Below are positions 23,926-36,240 of a DNA stretch of 64,000 bases, in pieces (the stretch's first letter is position 1; every line of letters starts with the position of its first letter). Under the pieces are notes generated by a model, which was not told the DNA's origin, ran no database searches, and saw only the letters and a program-made list of their open reading frames with translations. A program made the translations under genes and the position numbers. The DNA is from Thunnus maccoyii. Taxonomy: Eukaryota > Chordata > Actinopteri > Scombriformes > Scombridae. The stretch lies in the NCBI RefSeq assembly GCF_910596095.1, contig NC_056540.1, positions 25,860,501 through 25,924,500 of the forward strand. The letters are read 5' to 3'.

Positions 23926-25494
23926 AATATCACACATTTAGCGTTGCCTAAAACTACAATAGGTTTAATCCTTTATACGCTTTCAAATTATGTTTTGTTG
24001 TTGTTTTCATTTTTTCAGTAGCCATCCATATTTTTTAATATTTGATATCATGATTAAATAACAGTAATACAAAAAAGACACAAGAATTGATTACATTTAG
24101 GTCTCTCCCTGTCTTTCTTTCAGTTACTGTGTAATTTATTTCTCCATGCTAATGATGAGCCAAACTGCCATAAACACCCAAACACAGCAATTGTATCAGG
24201 TATAAAGGATGCAAATTTAATTTTTACATGCACAGCAGTAACTGAATCTTTGCCCAAATAAAATCCTGACTATTAAAATAGTTATAATTATTTTATTATC
24301 TGAAGTGTGGCAAATTCATCATTTCAATTGAGAACTCTGCTTATATTTTCAGTTTAATGGCATGTAATTGCCCAATTAACATTTTGTTTGGGATTTTCAG
24401 ACTGACATGTCAAAGGTCGCCAGATGTCATAACCCAGATGTTGCATTAACAAACTATGGTGTGGTGGACTACCGAGCAGCAGCCTTATTCATATACTGTA
24501 TATAAACTTGTTTATGAGAGAAACTGAATTATTTGGAACCATGTATAAATAATAAAAGTATTGTTTTAAACATATTACATAGTAATCCATATTTGTGTAA
24601 ATATATAAATATGTATATATAACACACATCCAACATCCAACATCTATCAAGGAAATTTTGAAGCATCATTTTGCTTGCTACACTGATTTGAAAGCATGGC
24701 CTCTGTCATATGCATTGTGAACTCCAGAGCTTTTTCGCACATGTATGTGTGATATGAAGCCCCCAATATACTACTTGGCAAATGAGTTGATTTCTCCCTC
24801 TGGTTCAGACAGAAAGATGGCAAGATTATTATTGACTCTTGGACACTGCCAGCAGCCCCATGGATAATAACTTACCTACTGAGCCTAGCTTAAGAGTCCT
24901 GAGAGGCAGACGCTGGTGAGCTACTGTGAACGAAAAATAGTTCAGTGACATGTCTGTCATGAAACACAGAGGAAATCGGCACCTCCTGTGGATGCAAAGA
25001 ACTATCTGCAACCTCTTATGCTGCAGCCTCGTCCAGAGTGGTGTCATGTCACTGGGTTTATAACTCATGCACTTGTGCATAGGAGCTGGTACAAAAACAT
25101 CAGTCAAAAAGAGGCTGCACTGCTTGACTCCTCCTGTCCCCTTTTGTGCGCTGTACAGTGGCTGGTGAGCAGGAGGTTGACAGTTGCCTCAGGCGATAGG
25201 GGGGAATTGTAATGTGGATTTTTTTTTGGTGGGGTGGTATATAAATAAATAAGACTCCCAGCTGCTATTTACAGATATCTTCTTTCCCTCGTGTGTGCAA
25301 CAGAGACACGCTCAGTGGAATCCCAATTTCCTCCACCAAAGCGTTTTTTGGAGGATTTAAAGACTGGAAACTGTAAATCAAGAGTGTAGCTATACTGCCT
25401 CCCTGTGGAAAGTTGATGAAAACATAAAATCACCACTGTCACAACCACACTAGGATTCACTCTGCTTCCATCATTTCATATTAAAAGCTATGGA
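23926..25494. other. Intergenic, no gene seen
   Basis: A/T-rich; a small atat-rich patch near 24598-24625. A frame at 24988-25212 has no domain. Confidence 0.6.
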
Positions 25495-25850
25495 TGGGTT
25501 CAAACAGGCCCTTTCCTGTTTCAACCTGATAATTCCCCCATGCAGAAGCAAGGTCAAAAAAAAAGGATTTTTCTTTTAAGTTTGGTGTGAAAGAACTTGA
25601 CCAGCCTGCAGAGAGCATTTGAACAATGCTGGGATGAATTCAGAATGTCAACTGCAAGCCAGGTTTTATCGCCCCACATCAGTGCCTGGTCTCACTGATG
25701 ATCTTGTGGCTGAATGGGAGCAAATCCTTGCAGCCAGGTTCCAAAATCTTATAAAAAAGCCTTCCAAGAACAGTGGAGGCTGTTATAGTATCTTCCTAAT
25801 TCCCATGGTTTGGGAAACAGATGTTGGTGAGTGCATGTCCAGGTGTGGCG
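25495..25850 (+). mobile_element. Tc1-like transposase C-terminal remnant
   Basis: Plus-strand fragments in shifting frames match the end of a fish Tc1 transposase: a FQPDNSP segment, then SVPGLTDDLVAEWEQILAAR and FQNLIKK with the codons for the usual PRRVEAVI end degraded. The flanking sequence to about 25850 resembles the 3' untranslated part of such elements (tggtttgggaaacagatgt). Confidence 0.7.
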
Positions 25851-26829
25851 AAGAGAGAAATAAAAAAAAAAAAGAAAGATAGATTGAATAGATAGTAGAT
25901 CCTATTGCTGCACGTTCACAGTAAAAGCTGGTTCGGCAGTGGAAGACTGATGTAGAGTAGCAGTGGCGAAAAAATATTCGGTTTGCGTCACAGCTCAGTA
26001 AACAATAAAATAATTAATAATAATTTAAACACAAATGCTGTGAAACTAAATTCCAAACCACAGAGATTCAGTTAGAAGCTATAAGCACCGCAGAGCTGAA
26101 AACAGAGAGACTTTTAAAAACACCACTCTGTCTCGTCAATGAGTTTAGCCCAAGACATGACTTAGTAAACATTAGGGGTGGCCCTGCTACAAGGCGGGAC
26201 CACAACAGCCTGACTTGGAGAGGTTATCCCCTCTGTGAAGACACTATGGAAATACATGTGCCCACATTTTGCAGGCTAGAAGAAGACTAAATCTGGCCTG
26301 TGGTGAAATGGCAATTGATAGAAGTGCAGTATTGAAGCTTAACTGTATGTTAGATATGCATGTCAGCCTGGTATGATTAACATAATTCACTTAGCATGCA
26401 GATGTGAAAAAAAAAAAAAAAATCATATACAGTAGCCTATATCCTAAGATTGCTTGTGAGCGTGGTCTTTAATCCAGCAACAGCCAACATAATCATAAAG
26501 AGGCACATCTTATCAAAGGACACTTTGATAAGATGTGTACTGAACCAAAGCCTACTCACTGTAAGTCACACTTAATACAAGCATTAGAAAAAGCATAAGT
26601 GGAAAGTGACAAATTAATTTTCTCAGTACGGCGCTTAAACCCTGTTTTGAGGTACTGGGACCTGCTTATTACAATTTTGTGAGGCTTTCTTCAACCCAAC
26701 TGTTAGCGCTTAGTTAGAATAGTGTCACATGGACCAGCTGTAACACTAACAAGCTCCTTACATACTCATTCATAATTTAACACTGAATGGGAGTTTTCAT
26801 TTTTAATACACATAATATCACAAGAAAAC
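25851..26829. other. Intergenic, no gene seen
   Basis: A-rich run at 25861-25875 and 26407-26423; a hairpin at 26504-26537. Nothing coding. Confidence 0.6.
26504..26537. repeat. Perfect hairpin, 15-bp stem
   Basis: Arms cacatcttatcaaag (26504-26518) and exact reverse complement (26523-26537), 4-nt loop. Confidence 0.7.
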
Positions 26830-27050
26830 TCCCAGTATCTGCAGGGTGTTTCTAGTTGGATAGCACCGTTTTTGTTGCGGTGGGTGCTGGTCGTTTTTTG
26901 ACATTAGCAGGAGAGAGGCAAGGTACCCGGGAGCACACAAAAACATCACATCCTTTGGATTTTCGCAGCCCGAGTCCTTCACATAGAAATCAATTCACAG
27001 GCTGTTATAGGCAACCGAGGAAGTGAGTGAAAGTCTCATTTTTAAATTAC
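26830..27050. other. Unassigned, GC-richer block
   Basis: Contains aggcaaggtacccgggagca and ttttcgcagcccgagtcctt. It is clearly less A/T-rich than its surroundings and may be a dispersed repeat. No open frame or known domain. Confidence 0.3.
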
Positions 27051-27721
27051 ATTACAATCCGTTCACACATCGGCAATAAAAAAATGATTAATAGGCTACA
27101 TGTAAATTGCATCACATCTCTTACATCTAGCCCCTTTAAGTGAAGGGTCTGAATATAACTTCCAGTGCTTACAAGTGCAGGTGCCTTAAAATAATTGCAT
27201 GAGAACTTAATGTTTTTCTTGCCTCTGCTTAAGAGATGGAGCATATTTATGTTGTCTCTGTAAATTACAGGTGCCAGTTTGGATTAGCACTTCCATCTGT
27301 CAGAACATCAGGGTCATCAAATCCACACTACAGATGTCAGCTGTTACTACTCAAAGGTGCTAATCAGTGAAAAGGTTCTGAAAAAGGAAAGTAGGTTCTG
27401 CATAAATCATTAATCAATCATCAATATTATCTTATTCAAGAATCTCAAATGACAGGCAGAAGAAAAGACAGGCCTGTAGTAGCTAGTGACATAAAAACTA
27501 TTAAACTGTGTTATACTTTGCCTGAATGTAATAAAATGTCTGTCTGTTTATGCATCTCCTTGATGCAATACCTGATATAATAGTATGCATATTATCATAG
27601 AGAAAAATAATTAAATTATCCATCAGAAGACATTATTATAGTATCAGGCAGTTAATTACATTAACATAATTTATCACAATTTGCACTCATCCAGAGGGAC
27701 ATTTAAATCTGATTGCATTAT
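27051..27721. other. Intergenic, no gene seen
   Basis: A/T-rich, rich in taat words; no feature I can name. Confidence 0.6.
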
Positions 27722-27722
27722 G

Positions 27723-27761
<39 letters not shown>

Positions 27762-28012
27762 CGTGTTTCCGTCACTTTAGAGGACATTACATTGACTTAC
27801 ATCAATTTCCTGGAGACTTATCCTAACCTCAACCATAACAACTACTTACCTAACCCTTACCCTAAACTTAATATAACCCCAAACTTAACATAACTTTAAC
27901 GTCTTCACTCTAAAATTAATGATTTACGTTACAGGGATTTGCTTTTTGTCCCCACAAGGGAGTCGAGTCCCCGCAACATGACTGTGTAAACAAACAAACA
28001 CACACACACACA
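27722..28012. repeat. (CA)n-flanked dispersed repeat with ccctaa-like interior
   Basis: A pure (CA)n tract (27723-27760) is followed by a 220-bp unit. Its interior is rich in cctaacc and aacccttaccctaaa words and ends ttgtccccacaaggg, and a second (CA)n run closes it at 27997-28012. A related, inverted-looking stretch is at 49905-50080 (ttgtggggacc, gggttggtgttagg). Units of this build between dinucleotide tracts are frequent in teleosts. Confidence 0.6.
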
Positions 28013-28744
28013 TTCCTCTGTACAATAAATGGGCAGATAATCTCACTGACCTGTACCAGGAGGGCATCTGAAAACATCTGAGGCCTGAAGGATTTACTTT
28101 ACCTGCAGTAAGTTAATTTATGTGAACTTGTGTTGCAGCTGAACAGAAGAGGATAAAAATACCAACAAAACTAAATCCATCTGACAGGGTTTATAGTTAA
28201 TCAAATATCTAGACCATGTTAATTGTTTCAGCAGTGTGTACCTGAAAAGATCTATACTATATATATGTATCTATAAATAAATGTAAAACATGTGAAAAGA
28301 AAAAAAAGAAAATAACATTACACATAATAATGAAGACAAGATTATTCAGTATATGAAGAGTGCAATATTACTGATTTTAAGAAGACAGGTGGCATTAAAA
28401 AGTATACTGTGTCAAGTTTATAACTGAAAAATGTCAAATAAATCCAAAGAAAAAAACCTAAAGGGTCAGAGGGTTCATGAGAGCTGTCACTGACACTCCC
28501 ACAGAGTGCACCAAAATGCCTGGAAGCCTCCTCCATCACTCTGTACTTTCTCTCAAAATGAGTCCAAACAAATCTGACATCATCAGTGAAGTTACACTGA
28601 TGAATAAAGCCAACACAGCAACCTCATCCAACCTTATACCTAAGATTTGCATCACAATTTGTCAAAGACATTGGATTATGGAAATGCATATAAGTGTCTG
28701 AGTGATTCAGGAGAAGACAGGAAGCTTCTCCTGAATGAGTCCAT
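28013..28744. other. Intergenic, no gene seen
   Basis: Only the hairpin at 28705-28736 stands out. Confidence 0.6.
28705..28736. repeat. Perfect hairpin, 12-bp stem
   Basis: Arms attcaggagaag (28705-28716) and exact reverse complement (28725-28736), 8-nt loop. Confidence 0.65.
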
Positions 28745-28885
28745 GTCTGCCATTTTAGGAAGTAATTGAGTAGCAGAACCTTTTCTAAAATTCAGCTGTG
28801 AAACTTTCTGGGCCTGGAGCTTTGCCTCCAGAGGATTGTGAGATAGCACCTACAATATCCTTAAATGTTATTCTTACTAAGGTCT
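28745..28885 (-). mobile_element. L1-like LINE reverse transcriptase fragment
   Basis: The minus strand translates to FKDIVGAISQSSGGKAPGPE then SFTAEF and a stop. GKAPGP(D/E)..xxEFYK is the conserved N-terminal block of L1-type reverse transcriptases. The frame breaks on both sides, and the limits of the insertion may reach to about 29200. Confidence 0.55.
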
Positions 28886-30058
28886 GCAGTGAGTCAGGCA
28901 GTCGATACACTAGATTTTCTTCAGCTGTTAGAAAATGGTGAGTAATGGAAGGGGTGATGGAAACAGTGACACAACAAAAAAGTCTAGAAACCTTTTAACA
29001 AGGTTCTGCTTGTGTTTTGAATTGTGAGGTAAACAACCTTGCAACCTCTTGAGACATTTCTGTGGGCCTCTCTTCTAATTTCTTCCTACTTGTCTCTGGT
29101 GTGAAAACATGCCCTGATTGATTGTGTCAATTAGAGGGAACTTTATTCCAAAGTGATGGGAGGGGCTGTTTTGCTAATGGTTTTAAGTAGCAGTCAATGG
29201 ATATCATAGATTACTTAAAGCCCCTTTAAGTCCAACTGCAATTTGTATAGCCTGATATGGGTGAAGAGCAACTGAACATAAATTACAGTGGCTGCACAAT
29301 ACCAGCTACCACAAAAACCCCTTAATTCACTGTGAACACTTGAGATGACAAAACAAAATCTGAACACAGACATAAAGGTTTTTGAAGAATTATGAAGAGC
29401 CACTTACAGATGTGTAATATTTTAAATTACCGGGTAGGCATCAGTGTGGTATGGAGCTTTTATAAAACTACATTTTAAGGTTAAATGGTGCATTACTGTT
29501 GTCTCATATACAGCTTTCAATTTGTTTCCTGCTCATTGTAAGTGCCATGGCAGTGAATGAAATATCCTCAACTGTTTTTACAAGACACAACATAAATCTT
29601 ATTATTACAGTATTATAGATAAGATCATTTCCTCACCTGTGTTATGATTTTGCATAACAGCACCTCCGAGATGGATCCAAAGCACATGACCGTGTGCCAT
29701 TTTCATTTAAGATTATAATAACTGGTTCATAATTAAAACAGTTTGTTTTGAGAAACACACTTTACTGTACATGTTTATTTACATCTCTCATTTGTACATT
29801 TATTGCTCAGAGATATGGGGCACGGGTTTACATTCAAGGCACAGTTCTATCCCTTTAAACAATGCTCCTTTTGCTTCTGTCATACAAACCAAAATCTGGA
29901 ATGAAAATTATTATATTATGTAAACTTTCTCCAAGTAGATTATCATTAAAACCCACATCAAATCAACACGTAAACTTTTTAACTGAACATAACAGACCAT
30001 AGTTACATGGCTTGTGTGTGTAGGTTTAAAAAAAAAAAAACACTGAAATATCAAACAA
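28886..30058. other. Downstream of eIF4E, no separate gene seen
   Basis: The left part may still belong to the decayed L1-like insertion. Distal AATAAA signals (minus strand) at 29774 and 29799 could end a long eIF4E transcript. Confidence 0.5.
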
Positions 30059-30095
30059 TATGTCTGTAATGGAAAATATCTCCATTACAGACATA
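30059..30095. repeat. Perfect hairpin, 15-bp stem, downstream of eIF4E
   Basis: Arms tatgtctgtaatgga (30059-30073) and exact reverse complement (30081-30095), 7-nt loop. It would lie in the eIF4E 3' UTR only if a distal poly(A) site is used. Confidence 0.7.
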
Positions 30096-30665
30096 CTGTG
30101 GTACAAAATGATGTTTTCATTACATCTTTGTGCGATTTGAAACTAAAAATTGTAGCAATTTATGTGAAAAAGACAAAACTATACCAACAGCTCAGATTTC
30201 AATGGCTAGCTATTATATTGCAGATGATTAGCTATGCTATCTGATCTATTTTTTTGTGAGATTTGTAGATCACTATTGTGTGGCAAAGAAGTCAACTTAA
30301 AAATCTTAGACTTTTAAGTAGTACCATGTGTACATTTAAATATATTTTTCACTCAAAATAGTGAAGGTGCCACTTTTAACTCTTCTCATATTGCACAAGC
30401 TGCTTGACTAAAACTAAACACAGTTCAATCTCAGACCTCCTGTCTGTAATAATGCCAATAAAATGACTATTAGATGATGAAAAGGAGGATGAATTTAAAA
30501 AAAAAAAAAAGTTTTGTATCAATGTTTTAGTTAAATTCTGAGCTGAACCAAGATGTTCGTTAAATCGCAACCACATCCATACATTTATACTGTAAGTTGA
30601 CTGAGTGGCATGTACAACATTAACAAAAAGCTACAGTTAATACCACAGTAGAATTATCTTTTTAC

Positions 30666-31054
30666 TTTATTTTTCCTTAATGTTAAATACTTTTAAGAAA
30701 AATAACTGATATATACTGAGGGCTGGATAAACCAAATAAACTCTCCAAAAAATATTCATCTGCACTGGAAAATGAAAACTGGACATCAAATATCTTTCAC
30801 TCATCTTCAGCCCACCACCACAAAAATCATAAAGTTGTCAAATAATAGTGCTACAGTTGAACTACACATGTACTCAAAGACAAAAACTTTGGCAAAGTGT
30901 CAACAAATAGGCAAAAAAAAAAAAAAGTTATTTTTTTTCCTCCACTTTACATATTTGTTTGTGGATAAACACGAGTTACATTCATGGAGAAATTACAGAG
31001 AATGTATGCTGACAACAGAAAAAAGCATGGCTGATGAATCTGGGTAATGGGTCC
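30666..31054 (-). other. Probable 3' UTR of the eIF4E gene
   Basis: Sequence directly downstream of the eIF4E stop codon on the minus strand. The first canonical AATAAA (minus strand) is at 30666-30671, about 390 nt past the stop. Two more AATAAA signals lie far downstream at 29799-29804 and 29774-29779, so longer isoforms reaching about 1.3 kb are possible. The choice of site is inferred; there is no transcript evidence here. Confidence 0.5.
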
Positions 31055-34000
31055 TCAGGCTACAAACTTGTTCTTGGTTGTGGAGCCGCTCTTTGTGGCC
31101 GTGTCTGCGTGTGATTGGTATCCGATGATCACCTTTGGCGGAACACCTAATCTCTCTTTATACACACGTCTAAAAAGGCAGACAGAAGATTAACATGTAG
31201 TGCATATTAGAATCCAAAAACCTTCTGAAACTATCAGGGAGTATATAAGGACATTGACATGAAAGTCATATTATTAATCATATATTATAAACTCCCTGCT
31301 ACTTCTAGTACTGTATCCAGCTGTAACAAGCTACTTTACCAAGGCATCCACTCATGATGGATTTTTAAAAGTATTTACCTCAGAGGAACCTTCCACAAGT
31401 CTGAAAATCTGAAACATGATATTGGGAGATCCCGTCCAGCTGAAATAGGTAGCTACCACTGCGTTAATGACTAAAAATTGAGCAACTTATTCCAATCATT
31501 GTGGCTAACCTACATGCTGGGTTAAAAAGCCTTAGCCCTATTTAAAATCACTGCATAAATGAGCAAGTATAAATAGAAATATATCCAAGAATAAAGCACT
31601 GAAAATAAGTAAATAGAGCCAATATAGTATATTTTTCTTTTTTGTTTTGATGTCATTTCAAATTACATGATTGTGTACAACTGGTTGTTCCAGAGGGCAT
31701 TGAGTATTTGTAAAGAAGGTGTATATGTAGATGTACCTTTTTTTATGTGTATACAATTATGTGTATTATGTGGCTAGAAATCTAAGTGAATACATTTGTT
31801 AAATGGTCCCTTTAGAGTTTCAGGTGTTATAAATTCAGTGTGACAAATATACCTTTTACTATGACTTACAAACTTATTTAATTTTTTATGTGAAATCCTC
31901 AGCTCACCCTATGTGTGTGATGGCATCTTTGTTTTCATAGTCTGTGGTCCATATTGCTATTTTATCTCCTTTGGCTCGGACATTAATGACGGCGCCACAC
32001 ACGTCGTCACTGTAGTCATCGAAAGCTTCACCCACAAGACACAAGAGCTGCAGGAAAAACAGACATTGTTTACGAATGGCTTGTCAGTGGGGAACAGTTT
32101 ACCCATGTCAGTAATGGCCAATAGATAAGAATGATTGTATAGTTTAAGTGATCAAAACTTGACAGGGCTTAACATACCGTCTCCAACCAGAACCGATCCA
32201 GGTCTGCTTTGCGCTGCTGCTTGGACAGAGTTATCAGCCAGCGGCCGCCTCTTCGGTTTCGTTCATCCTCCCACATGGGTTCAATGCCGTCCTGCATCCA
32301 AATAAAGGTCAAAGCTAAGAACACTACAAGAATTTCGCAAACTATCCGATGAAATGAATTAAGATCCAACGAAAAAAAAGCTATAATTTTCCCTTTCCTT
32401 ATAAGTTTCCCTTCAGATCAGGAAGAAGTAATGGGCTTTTGTAAGTTTCACTGTTTCTCCTCTAAGAGTATAATATATTTGGAAATTTAATACCAATACA
32501 ATATATGTAAAATACAAAATATATGTAAATTGCACATAAAGATAAACTGCTCCATACATAAAAGGATACATATATTTACTTTGTGTGGACTTGTGGCCAG
32601 CTTTGACATCATTTTCTACAGTTTTGACAAGTTGACCACTTTCTCAATTTTGAGTCAGACATGCTTTTTCATGCTAAAAATCAGACATAACATGGATGTC
32701 ATAACTAAAGATGACAGGAAGGAGAATTTATAAGAAGAAGGAGACCATATAATATTCATATTAAATCATCTAAATAACTTTTTTCCTTAAAAAGATTGTT
32801 AGGGTTAGCTCTGTGCTTGTGAGTGTACATGTATAAACAAAAAAGTATGTTCTTGTAACTTATGAGGGGCAACCATTAGCTAATTTATGCACTCAGGTCA
32901 AGAGAAGCTCTAAAAATAAAATTAAAAAAAACCTCTTGGTGCCTTTGTAATAAGGTTTCTATTCTAAATGGACCAGAACTGCAAGGCAACAAAAAGATCA
33001 TCATTTTTCTTTGTGGTCCAAAAAAAAGTGAACAGTACAGATGTGAACACAGCCTTAAAAAACTAACACCTGTACAATTCCTCTGACTTAAAAAGAAACA
33101 TCTATTAGTAATTTATGGTCAGACAGTTTTTGGTTTTAACTGGGTATATTGTACAATGTCAAAAGCAGAAAGTACTCTTTACCTTAAACAGCGAGTAGTC
33201 ACAGCCAGACATCAAGTTACTTGATAACTGAATGTGATTGTATAATCTGGGAAGGAAGAATAGTTTTTGTTAAACAGTATACAACATAAAACCAAAGAGC
33301 AGCCTGGCTAACAAACCTGTGCATTATAAATGTTAACCTCTTGGTGACAATGGCACATAAATCAAACTTCAATTTTCACATTACACAGTAAGAAACAGTA
33401 ACGGTAGGGACAAGAGGCACAAAGAACTACATTTAAAGAGTTAATTCCCAGTGTTACATTTCTTTGTGGTGAGGGGGGGCAAATGTTATTAAACTGTTGA
33501 TTAATATTATCTGCAATTAATCTTCCTCTCCCAAATGGCTCAACCAATTTTGCAACAAATCCTTTCATGAATAGGCATGATGTTGTGTAATTATACAGCT
33601 TTTAGTGCAGTCACATAGAAAGCAATGATATACTCACGCCCAGAAGTCTTCCACTGTGTCAAATTTAGAGATGAGACGAAGATTGGCTTGCCATGTTTTA
33701 CTTTTGTCATTCTTGAAAAACCAAAGAGCCCATCTGCAAATCAAAGAAGAGTTATTTAGCTATTTTAAGCTAGCTGCATCCTTGCCTTCATGTGCCATGT
33801 TGTTCATTGCATAGACAGCTATACATCACTGAGTAGAGCCTGTACCTCAGAAAACGCTATGCAAACTGTCAAGATTATAATCTGGGAGATACATGACAGA
33901 TTTTCACCAGCATGTGGCCATTTACCAACAGCGGAACTGTGATGTGATGGAACTTACTCAAATTTCAGCCACAGTTTGTTATGTCAGTCGACTATAGCAA

Positions 34001-35578
34001 CGTTTCATCTGGGGGAAAAAATGTTTTGTGTACAGTGTAGCTAAACTTTATCACGATACACCTGTCCACGAGGTTTTATCAAGAACTTAACTCTGGTCTT
34101 ACTTGTTTTGTAATGGATGCTTGATGTATGCTTCAGGACTCACAACCTTTTGAATGGCTGTTTCGCATTTTTCCTTTTCAGGGTTTGCAGGAACTACAGT
34201 TGACGCCTGGAGGGGAAAAAAAAGCACAAGGATGTATCTTTTAAAAAAGCACTTTCAAAGAAATGTCAAAGAGTGTTGTGTGGGTTTTTTTTCTTTTTTA
34301 AATTCTCTGACTTTGACCTTTTTCTAAGGCAATTACATGAAGAAACTGTTATTCGTTTGACTCAGTCTTATGGCTGCATTTGTGCTGAGGGTCTTTCCAG
34401 GTAAAGGTTGTTAAATAACTGGACACCCTGCAATGCAACAACTAAATTGTGGCTTTAAAATTACCATAGAGTTCAATCAACACCTCTCTCTTACAGTCTC
34501 AAAATAAGTATCACAGTAAGCTTCTGTGTATCGCATTAATCCAGAATATAGAGCTGCAACAATTAGTTATCAACTATAACACTAAACGCCAACTATTTTG
34601 ATAATGGCTTAATCGTTTGGAGTCCAAATTCTCTGATTCCAACTTCTTCAATGTGAATATTTTCTGTATTTTTAGTCTTCTATGACAGCAAACATAATAT
34701 CTTTGGGTTGTGGACTGTTGGTCGGGAAATAAAACATTTGAGAAATGTCACCTTGGACTCTGGGAAACAGTGATCGACATTTTTCAAAGTTTTCTGACAT
34801 TTTATACCCCAAACAACCTACAGATTAATTGATAATGAAAATAATTGTTGCGGCCCTACCAGAGTACAATATATACTCAAATTATCGACCTAAATTGTAT
34901 AATTGTAGCATTTATTACAGGATCACAGTGCTGCATTTCAATATGATACAGGTGTCTCTGTATTAACTTATTCATTTTCTATCCCCTACAGCAGTCTATC
35001 TAACTTAATGGCATCATCTCTAAACAATTATTATCTTCCACATCGACAAGAACTAACGCTAGCCGACGTTACACTTACTGTCGACATTCCCACACCGGGT
35101 GAAACACATCAGACGGTTGACAGGCTGTAACGTTACCGAGGCTCGCTTCCTCTCATTCATCCAGAGTTCAGTTCAGGGGGACCGGACTGAGGTATCCACT
35201 CGGTCACCACTATTTCCAGCTGGGCTTGTTTCTCCAGCCAAGTTTACGACTCTTTATCAACAGTTATTGTCGAGAGTAAAAACGTCACCGACAGCCGTTA
35301 TGTTAGTAATAACCTCAATAAAAACCTGTTAACGTTCGTCTAAAATGCTAACTTCTCTAATGTTTGGCTAGCGAGTTACCTGTCAGAGATGATAACAAGA
35401 AGTTTAAAGAATTACCGAAACTGTCTGTTACTCTGTCAAACCTATCGCTAGCGTGTCTCTTATCTTTTTGTGGTATACAGACACTGGAGAAGAGCCTTGG
35501 CTCGGAGAGTGAAAGCCCAAACTGAACGGTTTAGCTATCAGCGTGTTGCGGTTCACTCACCACCAGAGCGGTCGCCAT
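31055..35578 (-). CDS. eif4e: Eukaryotic translation initiation factor 4E (eIF4E family), 7 coding exons
   Basis: Binds the mRNA 5' m7G cap and recruits eIF4G to start translation. Coding exons on the minus strand: 35561-35578, 34103-34206, 33638-33733, 33183-33246, 32178-32291, 31908-32047, 31055-31169. All introns are GT-AG, and the joined length of 651 nt is in frame, giving 216 aa (human eIF4E has 217). Visible landmarks are the HPLQNKWALWFF start of the fold, cap-stacking W55 (KTWQANL) and W101-E102 (EPMWEDE), W72 in the 4E-BP/eIF4G-binding surface (VEDFWALYNHIQ), and the C-terminal SGSTTKN with S208 at the MNK phosphorylation site. Met1 is the only in-frame ATG in exon 1, followed by ATALV. 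Oddities: K41 where human has R (QNRW), and the last residue is Ala rather than Val. Fish have several eif4e paralogues (eif4ea, eif4eb, eif4e1c); I cannot say which this is. Confidence 0.96.
34549..34860 (-). repeat. Dispersed repeat (attaatcgattaat family) in eIF4E intron 1
   Basis: Contains gctgcaacaattagttatca, ttttgataatggcttaatcg, tggactctgggaaacagtga, ttttctgacattttataccc and cagattaattgataatgaaa. It is the reverse complement in order of the copy at 44085-44382. Members end in A/T-rich 'attaatcg' palindromic words and a (g)cagctc end. Confidence 0.6.
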
Positions 35579-35700
35579 CTTCTGGAAATCACACTCAGTT
35601 TCTTTGGCGTGTGTTAAAATAGCTGATTGGGCCATCTGCTACACACCAACACGCATGCGCAAGATCATGAAAAGTACATGTTGATCCAGAGTATAGGACA
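35579..35700 (-). promoter_or_regulatory. eIF4E promoter region with a palindromic NRF1-type site
   Basis: The 120 bases upstream of the eIF4E ATG contain CGCATGCGCA at 35652-35661, which matches the NRF1 consensus, about 75 bp before the start codon. No TATA box is evident. NRF1 sites close to the start are common in housekeeping vertebrate promoters. The transcription start is not determined. Confidence 0.5.
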
Positions 35701-36144
35701 CAATGTAACTATTTCTCCTTCAGTTATTGATGTAGTATCCATCATAGGCAAAATATTAAACAGTCTTAAACTCATCTGAAAAAAAAAACTTTCTAAGCAT
35801 TTTGTCGTTGAAGTTATAGTAGCTGAAAACTGAGCTCCTTTTTGTAGTTTACATCATTATTTGCATACAATGTAAGGTAATAAGATGATCAAACCAGTGT
35901 CAGGCATAAAAAATAAGTTGTGAAATTGTCAGGATGGGGGTACTCAGTTGGGGTTTTATGGCTTATTTGACCAGAGAAGCAGCTTTTTTTCTTTTTTTTT
36001 TTTGCAGTCCAGCTGAATCATCCCAGTCTTTTCTCAGTAGTGCTGATGGTGATGTCAATGTGTTACTGTCCACATAAATGTCAGTGTGTTACATACTGTC
36101 TGGTAGGATGACCCAGAGAGCCAACCTGCAATGCACCGCGGTCA
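35701..36144. other. adh5-eIF4E spacer
   Basis: T-rich run at 35986-36005; otherwise plain sequence between the eIF4E promoter and a repeat. Confidence 0.6.
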
Positions 36145-36240
36145 GGTTTATTTATATAGCCTTTAATAACTGTCACAATAAGTTTCAAAGGGCTTCACAG
36201 TAGACAGGAAACAGCCAAAGAAACCTTTTTAAATTGGAAA
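36145..36240 (-). repeat. Dispersed repeat with tttatttatatagc-type end, copy 2
   Basis: Plus strand reads ggtttatttatatagccttt then ttcaaagggcttcacagtag, the same block pair as at 23812 and 48347. It lies between the adh5 3' end and the eIF4E promoter. Confidence 0.55.
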
